Source: Saprospiraceae bacterium (GTDB lineage Bacteria; Bacteroidota; Bacteroidia; Chitinophagales; Saprospiraceae). From it: a DNA stretch of 64,000 nt. The translations under genes and the position numbers were made by a program. The stretch is taken from contig JAHBTU010000005.1 of NCBI GenBank assembly GCA_019638455.1, positions 403,054 to 467,053 of the forward strand, written 5' to 3'. Within the stretch, counting starts at the first letter, position 1. Every line of letters begins with the position of its first letter. A model generated the notes under the pieces. The model had not been told where the DNA came from. It searched no databases and was given only the letters and a program-made list of their open reading frames with translations. Positions 44,854-52,858 of the stretch are shown here, piece after piece.

Positions 44854-45801
44854 ATGAAAAAGACATTACTCTCCATCATATTCGGCGTTATCACCATCGC
44901 CGCCTTTGCTCAAGAACAAGCGGTCTATACGCACTACCAAGTATTCCCCATTCTGGTGAACCCAGGTTATACTGGCTTCGAGGACGAACACCAATTTCTC
45001 GGCAACGCCCGCACCACTTGGACGGGATTCCCGGGCCGCCCCGTCAATTTCACGGCCATTTATCATGGGCCTGTGGGCGAAAAACTCGCCCTCGGGGGCG
45101 GGCTTTTCTCTGAAAAAGTCGGTGATATGAACACCGTGAAGTTGAACTTCAACTATGCCTTCCGTTTTCGCATCCAAAAAGCGCGTATCGGCATTGGTCT
45201 TTCCACAGACTTCATCAACCGCCGCGTCAACCCTGACCTGCTGAGCAACCCGCTCGTGCAACCCAACGATGACGTGTTGGAAAACCTGAGCGACGGCCAG
45301 CAAATTTTTGATGCCTCGGCCGGAACGCACATCCTCTACGACGAGCGTTTCTTTGTCAGCATCACGCTGCCCAACATCGTGCGCGCTCGCCTCGACGAGG
45401 TGCCGATTGACCAGCGCTCGCAGCAGACTTCTCTGTTTGAGCACTATATTTTCCAAGTGGGATACATCGTGGACGTGCCAAGTCAGAATTTCAAGATTAT
45501 GCCCTCGCTGGCTTTCCGTCAAATCCGCGATACGCCCTTCCAAGTGGATGTGAACGTGCAAGGCCGCTTTCTCGATGAAAAACTCATCACCGGCCTCACT
45601 TATCGCCCCAGCAACAACGGTTCGGTTGGGTTCCTCATCGGCACCAAGTACAAAGCATTGCAATTGGCTTACTCCTACGATGTGTCGTTCTCGAAGTTCC
45701 AACAATTCAGCACAGGCTCGCATGAATTGACCGCAGCCTTCAACCTGCCGCGCAAGACGCCCAAGCCTGTCTCTACCGACACCTCGGACTTGTATCAATA
45801 A
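44854..45801 (+). CDS. PorP/SprF family T9SS membrane protein
   Basis: From the ATG at 44854 the protein is 315 residues, signal peptide ending AAFAQ. The family start EQAVYTHYQVFPILVNPGYT is clear, followed by RTTWTGFPGRPVNFTAIYHG and a predicted outer-membrane beta-barrel (LGGGLFSEKVGDMNTVKLNF). SprF-type proteins are needed for secretion or attachment of the SprB-type substrate encoded beside them. Its place 160 bp after the cohesin/SprB-repeat gene, without an intervening terminator, fits that role. The C-terminus ends in a short Pro/Thr tail. Confidence 0.9.
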   Translation: MKKTLLSIIFGVITIAAFAQEQAVYTHYQVFPILVNPGYTGFEDEHQFLGNARTTWTGFPGRPVNFTAIYHGPVGEKLALGGGLFSEKVGDMNTVKLNFNYAFRFRIQKARIGIGLSTDFINRRVNPDLLSNPLVQPNDDVLENLSDGQQIFDASAGTHILYDERFFVSITLPNIVRARLDEVPIDQRSQQTSLFEHYIFQVGYIVDVPSQNFKIMPSLAFRQIRDTPFQVDVNVQGRFLDEKLITGLTYRPSNNGSVGFLIGTKYKALQLAYSYDVSFSKFQQFSTGSHELTAAFNLPRKTPKPVSTDTSDLYQ

Positions 45802-46172
45802 AAAAGCAGGATTTTTAAAAAAGAAGACTTCTGAATGTGCGCGCATCGCACACGTTAACCAATGTTGTTCTGGCCACAAATCAAGGGCCGGAACAACACT
45901 TGGTTGAGAAATCGCTAGGGCGAGGACTCTTGCCACCAAAGGGGGGGATGAGTGCGCATTGTAGCGTGCTTCGTCGCTTGCACTGTTTTTCAAAGTGGTT
46001 TTTTCAAAAAGTTGCTTTCCAGCCTCGAACGAGGTTTTTGGATAGTCCCTTGTGTTCGAACATCGCGCTCCGATGCTTCGGGGCGACGAACGATAGATGT
46101 CTTTAACAATTGGTTTTTGGGATGGCCTCTCTCCTCAAGTTGGAGGGGGGCTTTTTTGTTTTTGGCTATCCC
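45802..46172. terminator. Gene-free gap with an imperfect hairpin and a terminator
   Basis: AACCAATGTTGTTCTGGCC (45857-45875) pairs with GGCCGGAACAACACTTGGTT (45886-45905), an imperfect stem of about 19 bp. Near the end, GCCTCTCTCC/GGAGGGGGGC (46125-46151) followed by TTTTTTG is a likely terminator for the cohesin-PorP operon. No gene was recognised. Confidence 0.55.
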
Positions 46173-47096
46173 CTAGCCACCCCTGATTTCCAGCCGATAC
46201 CCTACACCGTGCACGTTGGCTATTTTCACCGTGTCGTCTTCTTTTAGGAGCTTTCGCAGACGCGAAACAAACACATCCACGCTGCGCCCGACGATGATGC
46301 CTTCGTCTTCCCACACCGATTTCAAAATCACATCTCGTTCGAGCAGCTGATTGGCGTGTCGGCAAAACATTTGGAGCAACTTGGTTTCGCGGTAAGTGAG
46401 GTCTTTCGTCACACCATTGCACACAAGTTTTTGGTTGTCCACCCGGAGTGTCGAGTTGCCAAATCGAATGGGCGTTTGACCGTTGTTTGGCGAAGATGTT
46501 GGAGCAGGTACTTCTGTTGCCAAGTGTTTCTTTTTCAAGAAAATAAAAAAATGATACGCGGAGAAAATCAGCAAGGCGGCAATAACGGCGGCGAGTGAAG
46601 CCCAACCGCTTTCATGCGGGAAAAACGAGGTCGCAGGGTCGGCAAAGGTGACCCGCAAATTGTAGCATCCCCTCGTTTGTTCGCGCCCTCCGCAGGGAAT
46701 GTCGTGGCTTGGTTCAAGCGGATTGAATAAGTAGCCCAGCATCAGCTCGCCCTTTTCGCAATCCACCACCGCTACGTTGTACGCTCCTCCGATGCGATGA
46801 TTGGAAAAGGCTTTTTGCAACACGGACGGGAGGCTATCGTAGTCGAAATTGCGCTCCAAGCGCACGAGCCAAGCACCTTTTCCCACCTGCTGCACGGGAG
46901 CGATGGCGCTGATGCTATCGCCCGCAATCACAAGCAGTTGGTGAGCGGTCTGTCGCAGGGCAAGGTTGACACGTTCTGCAAATTCGTGCTCGTTTTCCTT
47001 GGATGAGGGCAGGTGCCACGTCAGACGCGCAGCCATCAAGACCAGCAACACAAGCACCGTTGGAAGGACTATGCTAAGTTTCAATGTTCGGCTCAT
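46173..47096 (-). CDS. Membrane-anchored winged-helix transcriptional regulator (ToxR-like layout)
   Basis: A 307-residue protein. A first membrane segment (about 8-24) is followed by a roughly 140-residue extracytoplasmic domain with two cysteines in DIPCGGREQTRGC. A second membrane segment lies near 167-187 (WASLAAVIAALLIFSAYHFF). After a Pro/Ser linker comes an OmpR/PhoB-type winged helix (LTYRETKLLQMFCRHANQLL, RDVILKSVWEDEG, VDVFVSRLRKLL, ANVHGVGYRLE). A DNA-binding domain tethered to the membrane and tied to a periplasmic sensor recalls ToxR/CadC, but with the order reversed: sensor first, DNA-binding domain last. It is divergent from the gene at 47255, a possible target. Confidence 0.85.
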   Translation of the reverse strand: MSRTLKLSIVLPTVLVLLVLMAARLTWHLPSSKENEHEFAERVNLALRQTAHQLLVIAGDSISAIAPVQQVGKGAWLVRLERNFDYDSLPSVLQKAFSNHRIGGAYNVAVVDCEKGELMLGYLFNPLEPSHDIPCGGREQTRGCYNLRVTFADPATSFFPHESGWASLAAVIAALLIFSAYHFFIFLKKKHLATEVPAPTSSPNNGQTPIRFGNSTLRVDNQKLVCNGVTKDLTYRETKLLQMFCRHANQLLERDVILKSVWEDEGIIVGRSVDVFVSRLRKLLKEDDTVKIANVHGVGYRLEIRGG

Positions 47097-47101
47097 AGCC
47101 C

Positions 47102-47109
47102 CAAAAGTA
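47102..47109 (-). promoter_or_regulatory. TACTTTTG promoter -7 element for the membrane regulator
   Basis: An exact TAnnTTTG match on the minus strand, ending 5 bp before the start codon at 47096, implying a nearly leaderless mRNA. Confidence 0.5.
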
Positions 47110-47194
47110 AGAGGGCCGATTCATGCCAAAACACGTTTTACACTTCTTTTACACTGTTTTACAAGAGGTTAGCCTTACCCTTTCCGCACGGACA

Positions 47195-47202
47195 TAGTTT
47201 TG
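47195..47202 (+). promoter_or_regulatory. TAGTTTTG promoter -7 element
   Basis: A TAnnTTTG match 52 bp upstream of the small secreted protein at 47255. Confidence 0.5.
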
Positions 47203-47254
47203 CATTCGGTTCGAATCATCCCTATTTTTCATTTCACTAAGAAAATTCAAAAAC

Positions 47255-47671
47255 ATGAAGAAACAGCATCCTTTGCTCATCGCCTGTATCTGGCTCGTCG
47301 GCACAACAAGTGCGATCGCCCAAGACAACGATTTCAACAACTGCGCAGCAGCGTTTTTAGGCAACCACATGATTGTCAACGAATACTCTACGGAGGGAAA
47401 ATGTGTGTTGGCGGCCACCTCGACTGGCGAACTGACGCTGCGCCCCGTCTTCCTGTCTGAAGGCAAAGAGCCGCAGGCTGGCCCAAAAATTCCATTCAAA
47501 ATCGCCATTCGGGATGGCGGCAGCAAAACGCTGATGCTTTTCTCGGACAAAACGCACACGGAGATTGACATTCAAAAAATTCTCCCGTCGTGCAAAAAGG
47601 ACGACCGCATCGTGTTGCTCACGATGGAGCGAAATTGGGCGGTGCCACACGGAGAGATTTGGGTGGAGTGA
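47255..47671 (+). CDS. Small secreted protein of unknown function
   Basis: A 138-residue protein with signal peptide MKKQHPLLIACIWLVGTTSA and probable cleavage at AIAQ. The mature part has three cysteines (NNCAAAFLG, GKCVLAAT, PSCKKDD) and a strand-rich pattern (ELTLRPVFL, FKIAIRDGG, RIVLLTMERN). I recognise no family. It is divergently transcribed from the membrane-bound winged-helix regulator, so it may belong to that regulator's pathway. Confidence 0.65.
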   Translation: MKKQHPLLIACIWLVGTTSAIAQDNDFNNCAAAFLGNHMIVNEYSTEGKCVLAATSTGELTLRPVFLSEGKEPQAGPKIPFKIAIRDGGSKTLMLFSDKTHTEIDIQKILPSCKKDDRIVLLTMERNWAVPHGEIWVE

Positions 47672-47813
47672 GCGCGATTTCGGTCAAAAGAAAAAAGTAG
47701 TTGGAGCATGGAAGTGTGCAGTTGTCGCCCTCTGTGCTCCATCTTTCCCCAATCGGGGGCATCCTATTGCAAAAGAACTATAAAACCTGTTTGTTTTTTC
47801 GGCCTCGTCGAAG

Positions 47814-47821
47814 TACCTTTG
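47814..47821 (+). promoter_or_regulatory. TACCTTTG promoter for rplU-rpmA
   Basis: An exact TAnnTTTG -7 motif with a TTTG about 20 bp upstream (-33 element), 53 bp before the rplU start. Confidence 0.7.
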
Positions 47822-47874
47822 CCCGCCTTTTTCAGGAAAGGTGTTCTTTTTTCATCAAAAATTTGATTTTCAAT

Positions 47875-48186
47875 ATGTTCGCAATTGTTTCCATTGCCGG
47901 TCAACAATTCAAAGTTGAGGAAGGTCAGCAGATCTTCGTCCACCGGCTGGCAGCCAATGAAGGCGACAAGGTCTCCTTCGATGCCGTGCATCTCATTGAG
48001 AACAACGGCAGCGTCACTATCGGCACCCCCAACATCTCAGGGGCAGGCATTCGCGCCAGTGTGCTGGGACATGTAAAAGGCGATAAAGTCATCGTGTTTC
48101 ACAAGAAGCGCCGCAAAGGCTATCGCAAGAAAAATGGCCACCGTCAGTCATTCACGAAACTCCAAATTGACTCCATCGTCGGCTGA
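47875..48186 (+). CDS. rplU: 50S ribosomal protein L21
   Basis: A 103-residue protein of normal L21 length. Recognised by the start MFAIVSIAGQQFKVEEGQQI, and by GDKVSFDAVHLIENNGSVTI, VLGHVKGDKVIVFHKKRRKG, YRKKNGHRQSFTKLQI. It binds 23S rRNA. It is followed 87 bp downstream by rpmA, the usual pair. Many Bacteroidota L21 proteins, as far as I recall, carry a C-terminal HhH extension; this one does not, and the extension is on L27 instead. Confidence 0.97.
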   Translation: MFAIVSIAGQQFKVEEGQQIFVHRLAANEGDKVSFDAVHLIENNGSVTIGTPNISGAGIRASVLGHVKGDKVIVFHKKRRKGYRKKNGHRQSFTKLQIDSIVG

Positions 48187-48273
48187 CACCCCAAACCCCG
48201 CCCGTTCCGCTCGACCGGGCAAGCCCTCAAACTCCTCAAACCATCCATTCACCATTCATCACACTCTTGAATC

Positions 48274-49023
48274 ATGGCACACAAAAAAGGTGTAGGTAGT
48301 TCAGATAACGGCCGCGACAGTAAAAGCAAGCGTCTCGGCGTAAAACTCTACGGCGGCCAAATGGCCGTAGCAGGCAACGTGCTCGTGCGTCAGCGCGGCA
48401 CAAGGTTTCACCCCGGCAACAATGTTTATATGGGGCGCGACCACACACTGCACGCAGCCATTGACGGCATCGTCGTGTTTACACGCGGCAGAAAAGACCG
48501 CAACTTCGTCAACATCGAGCCATACCGGAAAGAAGAGCCGCCCGTGACACCGCCGCCCACCAAGCCGAGACCCGGCAGCGTGAAAAGCAAACCCAACCCA
48601 TCTGACCTCGCGCAAGCTGATGCCCCCGCTACGAAAAAAGCCGCAGTGATGGAAGAAGCGCCCGTGGCAGTAGTCGAAGCAGCGCCCAAAGTGGTTGTCG
48701 AAGCGGAAACGAAGCCCGCTGAGAAAAAAGCCGCAGCGCCCAAAAAGGAAAAAGCGCCCAAGCTCGATGACCTGAAAATCATCGAAGGTGTGGGGCCGAA
48801 AATCGAGTCGCTGCTCAAAGAAGGCGGTATCAGCACTTGGTCGGCGCTCGCCGAGGCACCAGTGGAGCGTTTGAAAGAAATCCTCGACGCGGCAGGTTCG
48901 CGCTATCAAATGCACGACCCAAGCACTTGGCCCGCACAAGCCAAACTCGCCGCCGAAGGCAACTGGGACGAATTGAAATCGTACCAAGAGGCGCTTTCAG
49001 GTGGCCGCGAAGTGGCAGATTAA
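48274..49023 (+). CDS. rpmA: 50S ribosomal protein L27 with a C-terminal helix-hairpin-helix extension
   Basis: A 249-residue protein, about three times normal L27 size. Residues 1-86 are L27 (MAHKKGVGSSDNGRDSKSKR, LGVKLYGGQMAVAGNVLVRQ, PGNNVYMGRDHTL). A linker of about 75 residues, rich in Ala, Pro, Glu and Lys, follows (EKKAAAPKKEKAPK). Residues 165-249 form a compact helical domain with an HhH core, DDLKIIEGVGPKIESLLKEG, then STWSALAEAPVERLKEILDA and STWPAQAKLAAEGNWDELKS. The extension probably binds rRNA or DNA. The frame is uninterrupted, so the fusion is genuine. Confidence 0.93.
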   Translation: MAHKKGVGSSDNGRDSKSKRLGVKLYGGQMAVAGNVLVRQRGTRFHPGNNVYMGRDHTLHAAIDGIVVFTRGRKDRNFVNIEPYRKEEPPVTPPPTKPRPGSVKSKPNPSDLAQADAPATKKAAVMEEAPVAVVEAAPKVVVEAETKPAEKKAAAPKKEKAPKLDDLKIIEGVGPKIESLLKEGGISTWSALAEAPVERLKEILDAAGSRYQMHDPSTWPAQAKLAAEGNWDELKSYQEALSGGREVAD

Positions 49024-49037
49024 GTCTATATTGCGAC

Positions 49038-49078
49038 AAAAAGAAAATGCCGTCTTGCACAGACGGCATTTTCTTTTT
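49038..49078. terminator. Terminator of the rplU-rpmA operon
   Basis: A perfect 18-bp stem, AAAAAGAAAATGCCGTCT with its complement, around a TGCAC loop. The A and T runs make it work in both directions. Confidence 0.92.
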
Positions 49079-49344
49079 ACACTTGCCCCGTGAAACGATG
49101 AAAGATGTTACGCTTTGGATTTTTGCCGTCACAACGGCGCATCCCCACCAGTTTTGACAAAAGAAGTTTTTGTTTTCATAGCTTAATTTTTTAGTTGTTG
49201 CCCCGGCTGTAATGAGTCGGGGTTTTTTTTGTCCCGCCGAAAAGTATAGGGGCATAAAGTAAGAGAGGCCGCCTCGCTCTTTCGCGGGCCGCCTCTCTTC
49301 GTTTGTTTTGTTTAATAAAAGCTTTCTGGTTTTAGGTTAGGATT
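49079..49344. terminator. Gap with two further hairpins before the fasciclin gene end
   Basis: CCCCGGC/GTCGGGG (49201-49222) is followed by T8, and AAGAGAGGC/GCCTCTCTT (49261-49299) lies closer to the fasciclin stop and probably terminates it. No gene was recognised. Confidence 0.6.
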
Positions 49345-50292
49345 TTACAGTTGTGGCAGAATTACCTTGTCAATAGCGTGTACCACACCGTTGGCGCTTT
49401 GCACATCGGTGACGACGATATTGGAAGTGCGGCCTTGTGCATCCACGATTTTCGCGCCGCCTGTCAAGTTGATGGTGAAGGTGCCGCCTTGGAAAGTGGT
49501 CACTTGCTGTCCGTTGGTGAGTTGGCTAGCGCGGACATTGGCCCCACTCACCACATGGTATTGGAGCACTTTGTTGAGCACATCAGCAGAAATGTCGTTG
49601 AGGCCGCTTGCGCCGAGCTCGGTCAGCAGGGCAGCGAAGGCCGCATTGGTGGGGGCAAACACTGTGAAGGGGCCAACGCCCGACAGTACGTTCACATAGT
49701 CAACACCGAGGTCGGAGCGCGTGAGCGCGGCCACGAGGATGCTGAAATTGGGATTGTTGAGCGCCTGATTCACCACCGTGGGCGGCACAATCACTTTGTC
49801 AATGATGTGCACCACGCCGTTTGAAGCAGCCACGTCGGCGGTGGTGACGTTAGAGCCACCCACTTTCACTCCGCTTGAAAGGTTTACATAATTGCTCAGA
49901 TAGTTGGTCGAGTTGCCAAACGGGAGCAGGGTGTTCACATAGCCAGTCGTCAGGTCGGTTGAACGCACATTGCCGCTGACGACATGGTTGAGCAAAATGT
50001 CGCGCAATGCGCTCACGGGCACATCCTCCAATTTGGAGAATCCAAGCGCGGCAAGCAGGTCGTTGAAGGCTTGGTTGGTGGGTGCAAACACGGTGAGGGG
50101 GCCGGGAGCCGAGAGTGCATCCACCAAACCGGCACGTTGCACAGCGGCCACAAGGGTGCTGAGGTTGGTGTTGCCTTGCGCGAGTTGCACGATGTTTTGC
50201 TGCACCTGCGTGTCGTCATCGTCGTCTTTGCAGGCAGTGAATACAGTAGCAGCGCTCAATGCGATGAAAAGGCCAAGAATTAAGTTTTTCAT
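49345..50292 (-). CDS. Fasciclin-domain lipoprotein
   Basis: A 315-residue protein with a lipobox (AATVFTACKDDDDD), so a lipoprotein; the acidic run after Cys resembles the export signal for surface-exposed lipoproteins in Bacteroidota. Two FAS1 domains fill the mature part. The first runs about 40-170 (GPLTVFAPTNQAFNDLLAAL, ILLNHVVSGNVRSTDL, NGVVHIIDKVIVPP). The second runs about 175-315 (VGPFTVFAPTNAAFAALLTE, VLQYHVVSGANVRASQL, NGVVHAIDKVILPQL). Such proteins mediate adhesion. Confidence 0.93.
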   Translation of the reverse strand: MKNLILGLFIALSAATVFTACKDDDDDTQVQQNIVQLAQGNTNLSTLVAAVQRAGLVDALSAPGPLTVFAPTNQAFNDLLAALGFSKLEDVPVSALRDILLNHVVSGNVRSTDLTTGYVNTLLPFGNSTNYLSNYVNLSSGVKVGGSNVTTADVAASNGVVHIIDKVIVPPTVVNQALNNPNFSILVAALTRSDLGVDYVNVLSGVGPFTVFAPTNAAFAALLTELGASGLNDISADVLNKVLQYHVVSGANVRASQLTNGQQVTTFQGGTFTINLTGGAKIVDAQGRTSNIVVTDVQSANGVVHAIDKVILPQL

Positions 50293-50533
50293 GTTTAAGT
50301 GTGTGTGTTTGAATTACAGTTTTGATTTGAAAACGTGACTACAACGCTCGCTCTTTGCTTTTGTTTATCTTTTTTAAGTTTTGATTTTGTAAAAATTAAA
50401 CAAAACTAAAAAAACATAGTCTTCGACACCAATTCTTTTTCTCCGAACATGGCTCTTGTGGGCGGAGAGACATAACCCAAAATGCCGAGCGAGGTGTTTA
50501 ATAATTGTCTCAAAAAAAAAATTTTACAAAAGC

Positions 50534-50578
50534 AAAAGCCGGAATCGCCCAAAAACGATTCCGGCTTTTCTACATTTG
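50534..50578 (+). promoter_or_regulatory. Perfect hairpin abutting the MFS promoter
   Basis: AAAAGCCGGAATCG (50534-50547) and CGATTCCGGCTTTT (50556-50569) form a 14-bp perfect stem. The -7 motif TACATTTG (50571-50578) starts two bases later, so the hairpin covers the expected -33 region. On the minus strand it is followed by a U-rich tract and could act as a terminator or insulator. Confidence 0.6.
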
Positions 50579-50619
50579 GCCGTTCTTCATTTCAATTCGA
50601 AATTCAACTTGTCGCACAC

Positions 50620-51846
50620 ATGAGCAACATCAACCCTTCCCGACTTTTCAATGCCTCTTGCATGGCCTTGACGGTCACTTCCATGACTTTTGCTATTCGC
50701 GCCGGGATGCTGGTGCCCTTGGGGAAAGAGTTTAACCTGACAGACACACAACTCGGCTGGATTGCGGGCATCGCCTTTTTTGGCTTCCCTGTGGCTACCA
50801 CACTGGGTGGTTTTGTGGTGGACCAATTCGGCATGAAAAAACTGATGTGGGTTGCCTTTCTCTCACACTTAATCGGTCTGCTGCTGACCATTTTTGCTGG
50901 CGATTTTTGGACGTTGTTGATTTCCACATTTTTGGTGGGTTTTGCCAACGGCATGGTAGAGGCGGTGTGCAACCCGCTCGTGGCATCCATGTACACCAAA
51001 AACAAAACCGTGATGCTCAACAAATTCCACGTTTGGTTTCCCGGCGGCTTGGTCATCGGGGCCTTGCTGGCGGCGGGCATGAATTCGCTGGGTTTGGGCT
51101 GGCAGTTGCAAGTGGCTTTGATTCTGATTCCGACGCTCATCTACGGTTGGATGTTTTGGGGACAGCATTTCCCACGCACCGAGCGGGTGGAGTCTGGAGT
51201 CTCGACGGCAGATATGTTCAAGTCGGTGTTGTCGCCACTGTTCCTTTTCATGGCTGTATGTATGTTTTTCACGGCCAACACCGAGTTGAGCACGGGCCAA
51301 TGGATTGACAAACTGTTGGGTAAGGCAGGCGCCAATGCCTTGCTGATTCTGGCTTTGGTGAACGGCATCATGGCCTTTGGGCGCTATTTTGGCGGGCCGC
51401 TCATTCATCGGCTCAACCCAACGGGCATTCTTTTGGGTTCGGCTATTGTATCTTTTGCAGGGGTTTATTTACTCCGCACCACTGAAGGCCCGGCGCTCTA
51501 TGCGGCGGCGGTGGTTTTTGCGGTGGGGATTTGCTATTTCTGGCCGACCATGCTGGGCTTCGTCAACGAGTACATCCCCAAAAGCGGCGCTCTGGGGCTG
51601 TCGCTCATGGGGGGTGTTGGGATGTTGGGCAACTGGGCGTTTCAGACGTTTTTCATCGGCCCAAGACTTGATGCCGAAAAAGCGGCACTCGCTACCAGCG
51701 GCCTGCCTTCCGACGAGATTGAGCTGCTGGCCGGGCAAAGCGTGTTGAGCAGCATCAATTTGCTGCCAGTATTTCTAGTGTTGGCGTTTGGGGCGCTGTG
51801 GTTTTATATGCGCGGTCGGAATAAGGAAGGGGGAGTGAGTCATTAG
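50620..51846 (+). CDS. MFS transporter
   Basis: From the ATG at 50620 it is 408 residues with about 12 membrane segments. The first half has TFAIRAGMLVPLGKEFNLTD, GWIAGIAFFGFPVATTLGGF and VVDQFGMKKLMWVAF (the GxxxDRxGRR-type loop is reduced to DQFGMKK). The pattern resembles sugar or nucleoside-type MFS permeases of Bacteroidota. No operon partner is evident. Substrate unknown. A strong terminator follows at 51876-51920. Confidence 0.85.
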   Translation: MSNINPSRLFNASCMALTVTSMTFAIRAGMLVPLGKEFNLTDTQLGWIAGIAFFGFPVATTLGGFVVDQFGMKKLMWVAFLSHLIGLLLTIFAGDFWTLLISTFLVGFANGMVEAVCNPLVASMYTKNKTVMLNKFHVWFPGGLVIGALLAAGMNSLGLGWQLQVALILIPTLIYGWMFWGQHFPRTERVESGVSTADMFKSVLSPLFLFMAVCMFFTANTELSTGQWIDKLLGKAGANALLILALVNGIMAFGRYFGGPLIHRLNPTGILLGSAIVSFAGVYLLRTTEGPALYAAAVVFAVGICYFWPTMLGFVNEYIPKSGALGLSLMGGVGMLGNWAFQTFFIGPRLDAEKAALATSGLPSDEIELLAGQSVLSSINLLPVFLVLAFGALWFYMRGRNKEGGVSH

Positions 51847-51875
51847 GGATCTTGTGGGGCATTTCGCAACAATCT

Positions 51876-51920
51876 CCGCCCTGCTTGGCGAAAAGGCCAA
51901 GCGGGGCGGGTGTTTTTTAT
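51876..51920 (+). terminator. Rho-independent terminator after the MFS gene
   Basis: The stem CCGCCCTGCTTGGC/GCCAAGCGGGGCGG (one mismatch) is followed by GTGTTTTTTAT. No gene was seen in the rest of 51847-52020. Confidence 0.85.
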
Positions 51921-52020
51921 TGGGCGCAGTAAATTGCCATAAAAGCGCCATTTATGGCGGTTATCCCATGCTCTCTGGCACAGATGGCACACAAACCCAA
52001 GGGCTTGTGGCGGATGAGAC

Positions 52021-52845
52021 TTACAGTCTCAACCATTGTCCCATGGCGACCTTGGGCGGCGCCTCCAATCGGATGTGATAAACACCCGGTGCCAAATGTC
52101 CCAATTGAAGATTATGCAGCGATGCCTTGCTTACATGGCGGTTGTAAACCTCACGGCCATTCAAATCAAACAAGCGAACTGCGCCCTCAAATGCGTCTTC
52201 GCCTTGAATGTGAAGCAACCCATCAACCGACGGATTGGGCCAAAATCGAAAGCCCGTCTCATCGCCCATCTCGAATGCGCCAACCATTGCGCAAGAGTCC
52301 TGCTGTTCGTACGCGCCCATGTCAACCGTGCCATAGCGTATCCGCGTGTTGCCGTCCAAATCGCTGGTCAGTCCGGCGGCAAGTGCAACGGCATTGTTTC
52401 CCTTGTTCACGGCGGGCGAGCAGGGCTTGAGCCTGAAATCGTGGCTTGCGGTATCCACGAATTCCGGGTATTGACCAAAAATTAGCCCATCTTCAAACGC
52501 CTCCAGACTTCCCGGTATGCCGGTGCTGTCGCTCAGGCTCAGCAAGGTGTGGTCGATGTGGAAGCCATACATGGTAAAGTTGTCGGGGTTGTTATTGTAA
52601 AACATTTTCACCATATCGGTCTCCGTTTCCCATACAACGCAGTTGTCAATGAAAAAGTCGTTGTGATAGCCTGTAATTGGGTTGGAAAGCGTGTCCCAAT
52701 TTTTCACAAAAACATACTCGTTGTTATTATAAAAGGTACAGTTGGTGATATTCGTTTTTGTGTAGTTATTTTGTCTCGACAATGCGGACACTCCACCTCC
52801 ATTGTTGGCAAAAAGACAGTTTTCCACCTCCGTCGTTGTCTTATA
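52021..52845 (-). pseudogene. 3' part of a beta-helix T9SS protein gene, cut by an IS630 element
   Basis: The frame YKTTTEVENCLFANNGGGVS continues to a T9SS type A domain at the C-terminus (FRFWPNPSVDGLLHIQGEDA). The body has parallel beta-helix features (NITNCTFYNNNEY, DNCVVWETETD) and the typical closing block FVDTASHDFRLKPCSPAVNK and GTVDMGAYEQQDSC. At 52845 the reading frame enters the IS630 inverted repeat. The upstream portion continues beyond the element at 53925-54043, and the likely 5' end is at 61107-62389. Confidence 0.75.
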
Positions 52846-52858
52846 GCCCCGTGCATAT

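Noticed and set aside
45837..46176. Two overlapping short open frames after the PorP/SprF gene
   Set aside because: They are rich in rare residue order, lack any motif and overlap the terminator hairpin.
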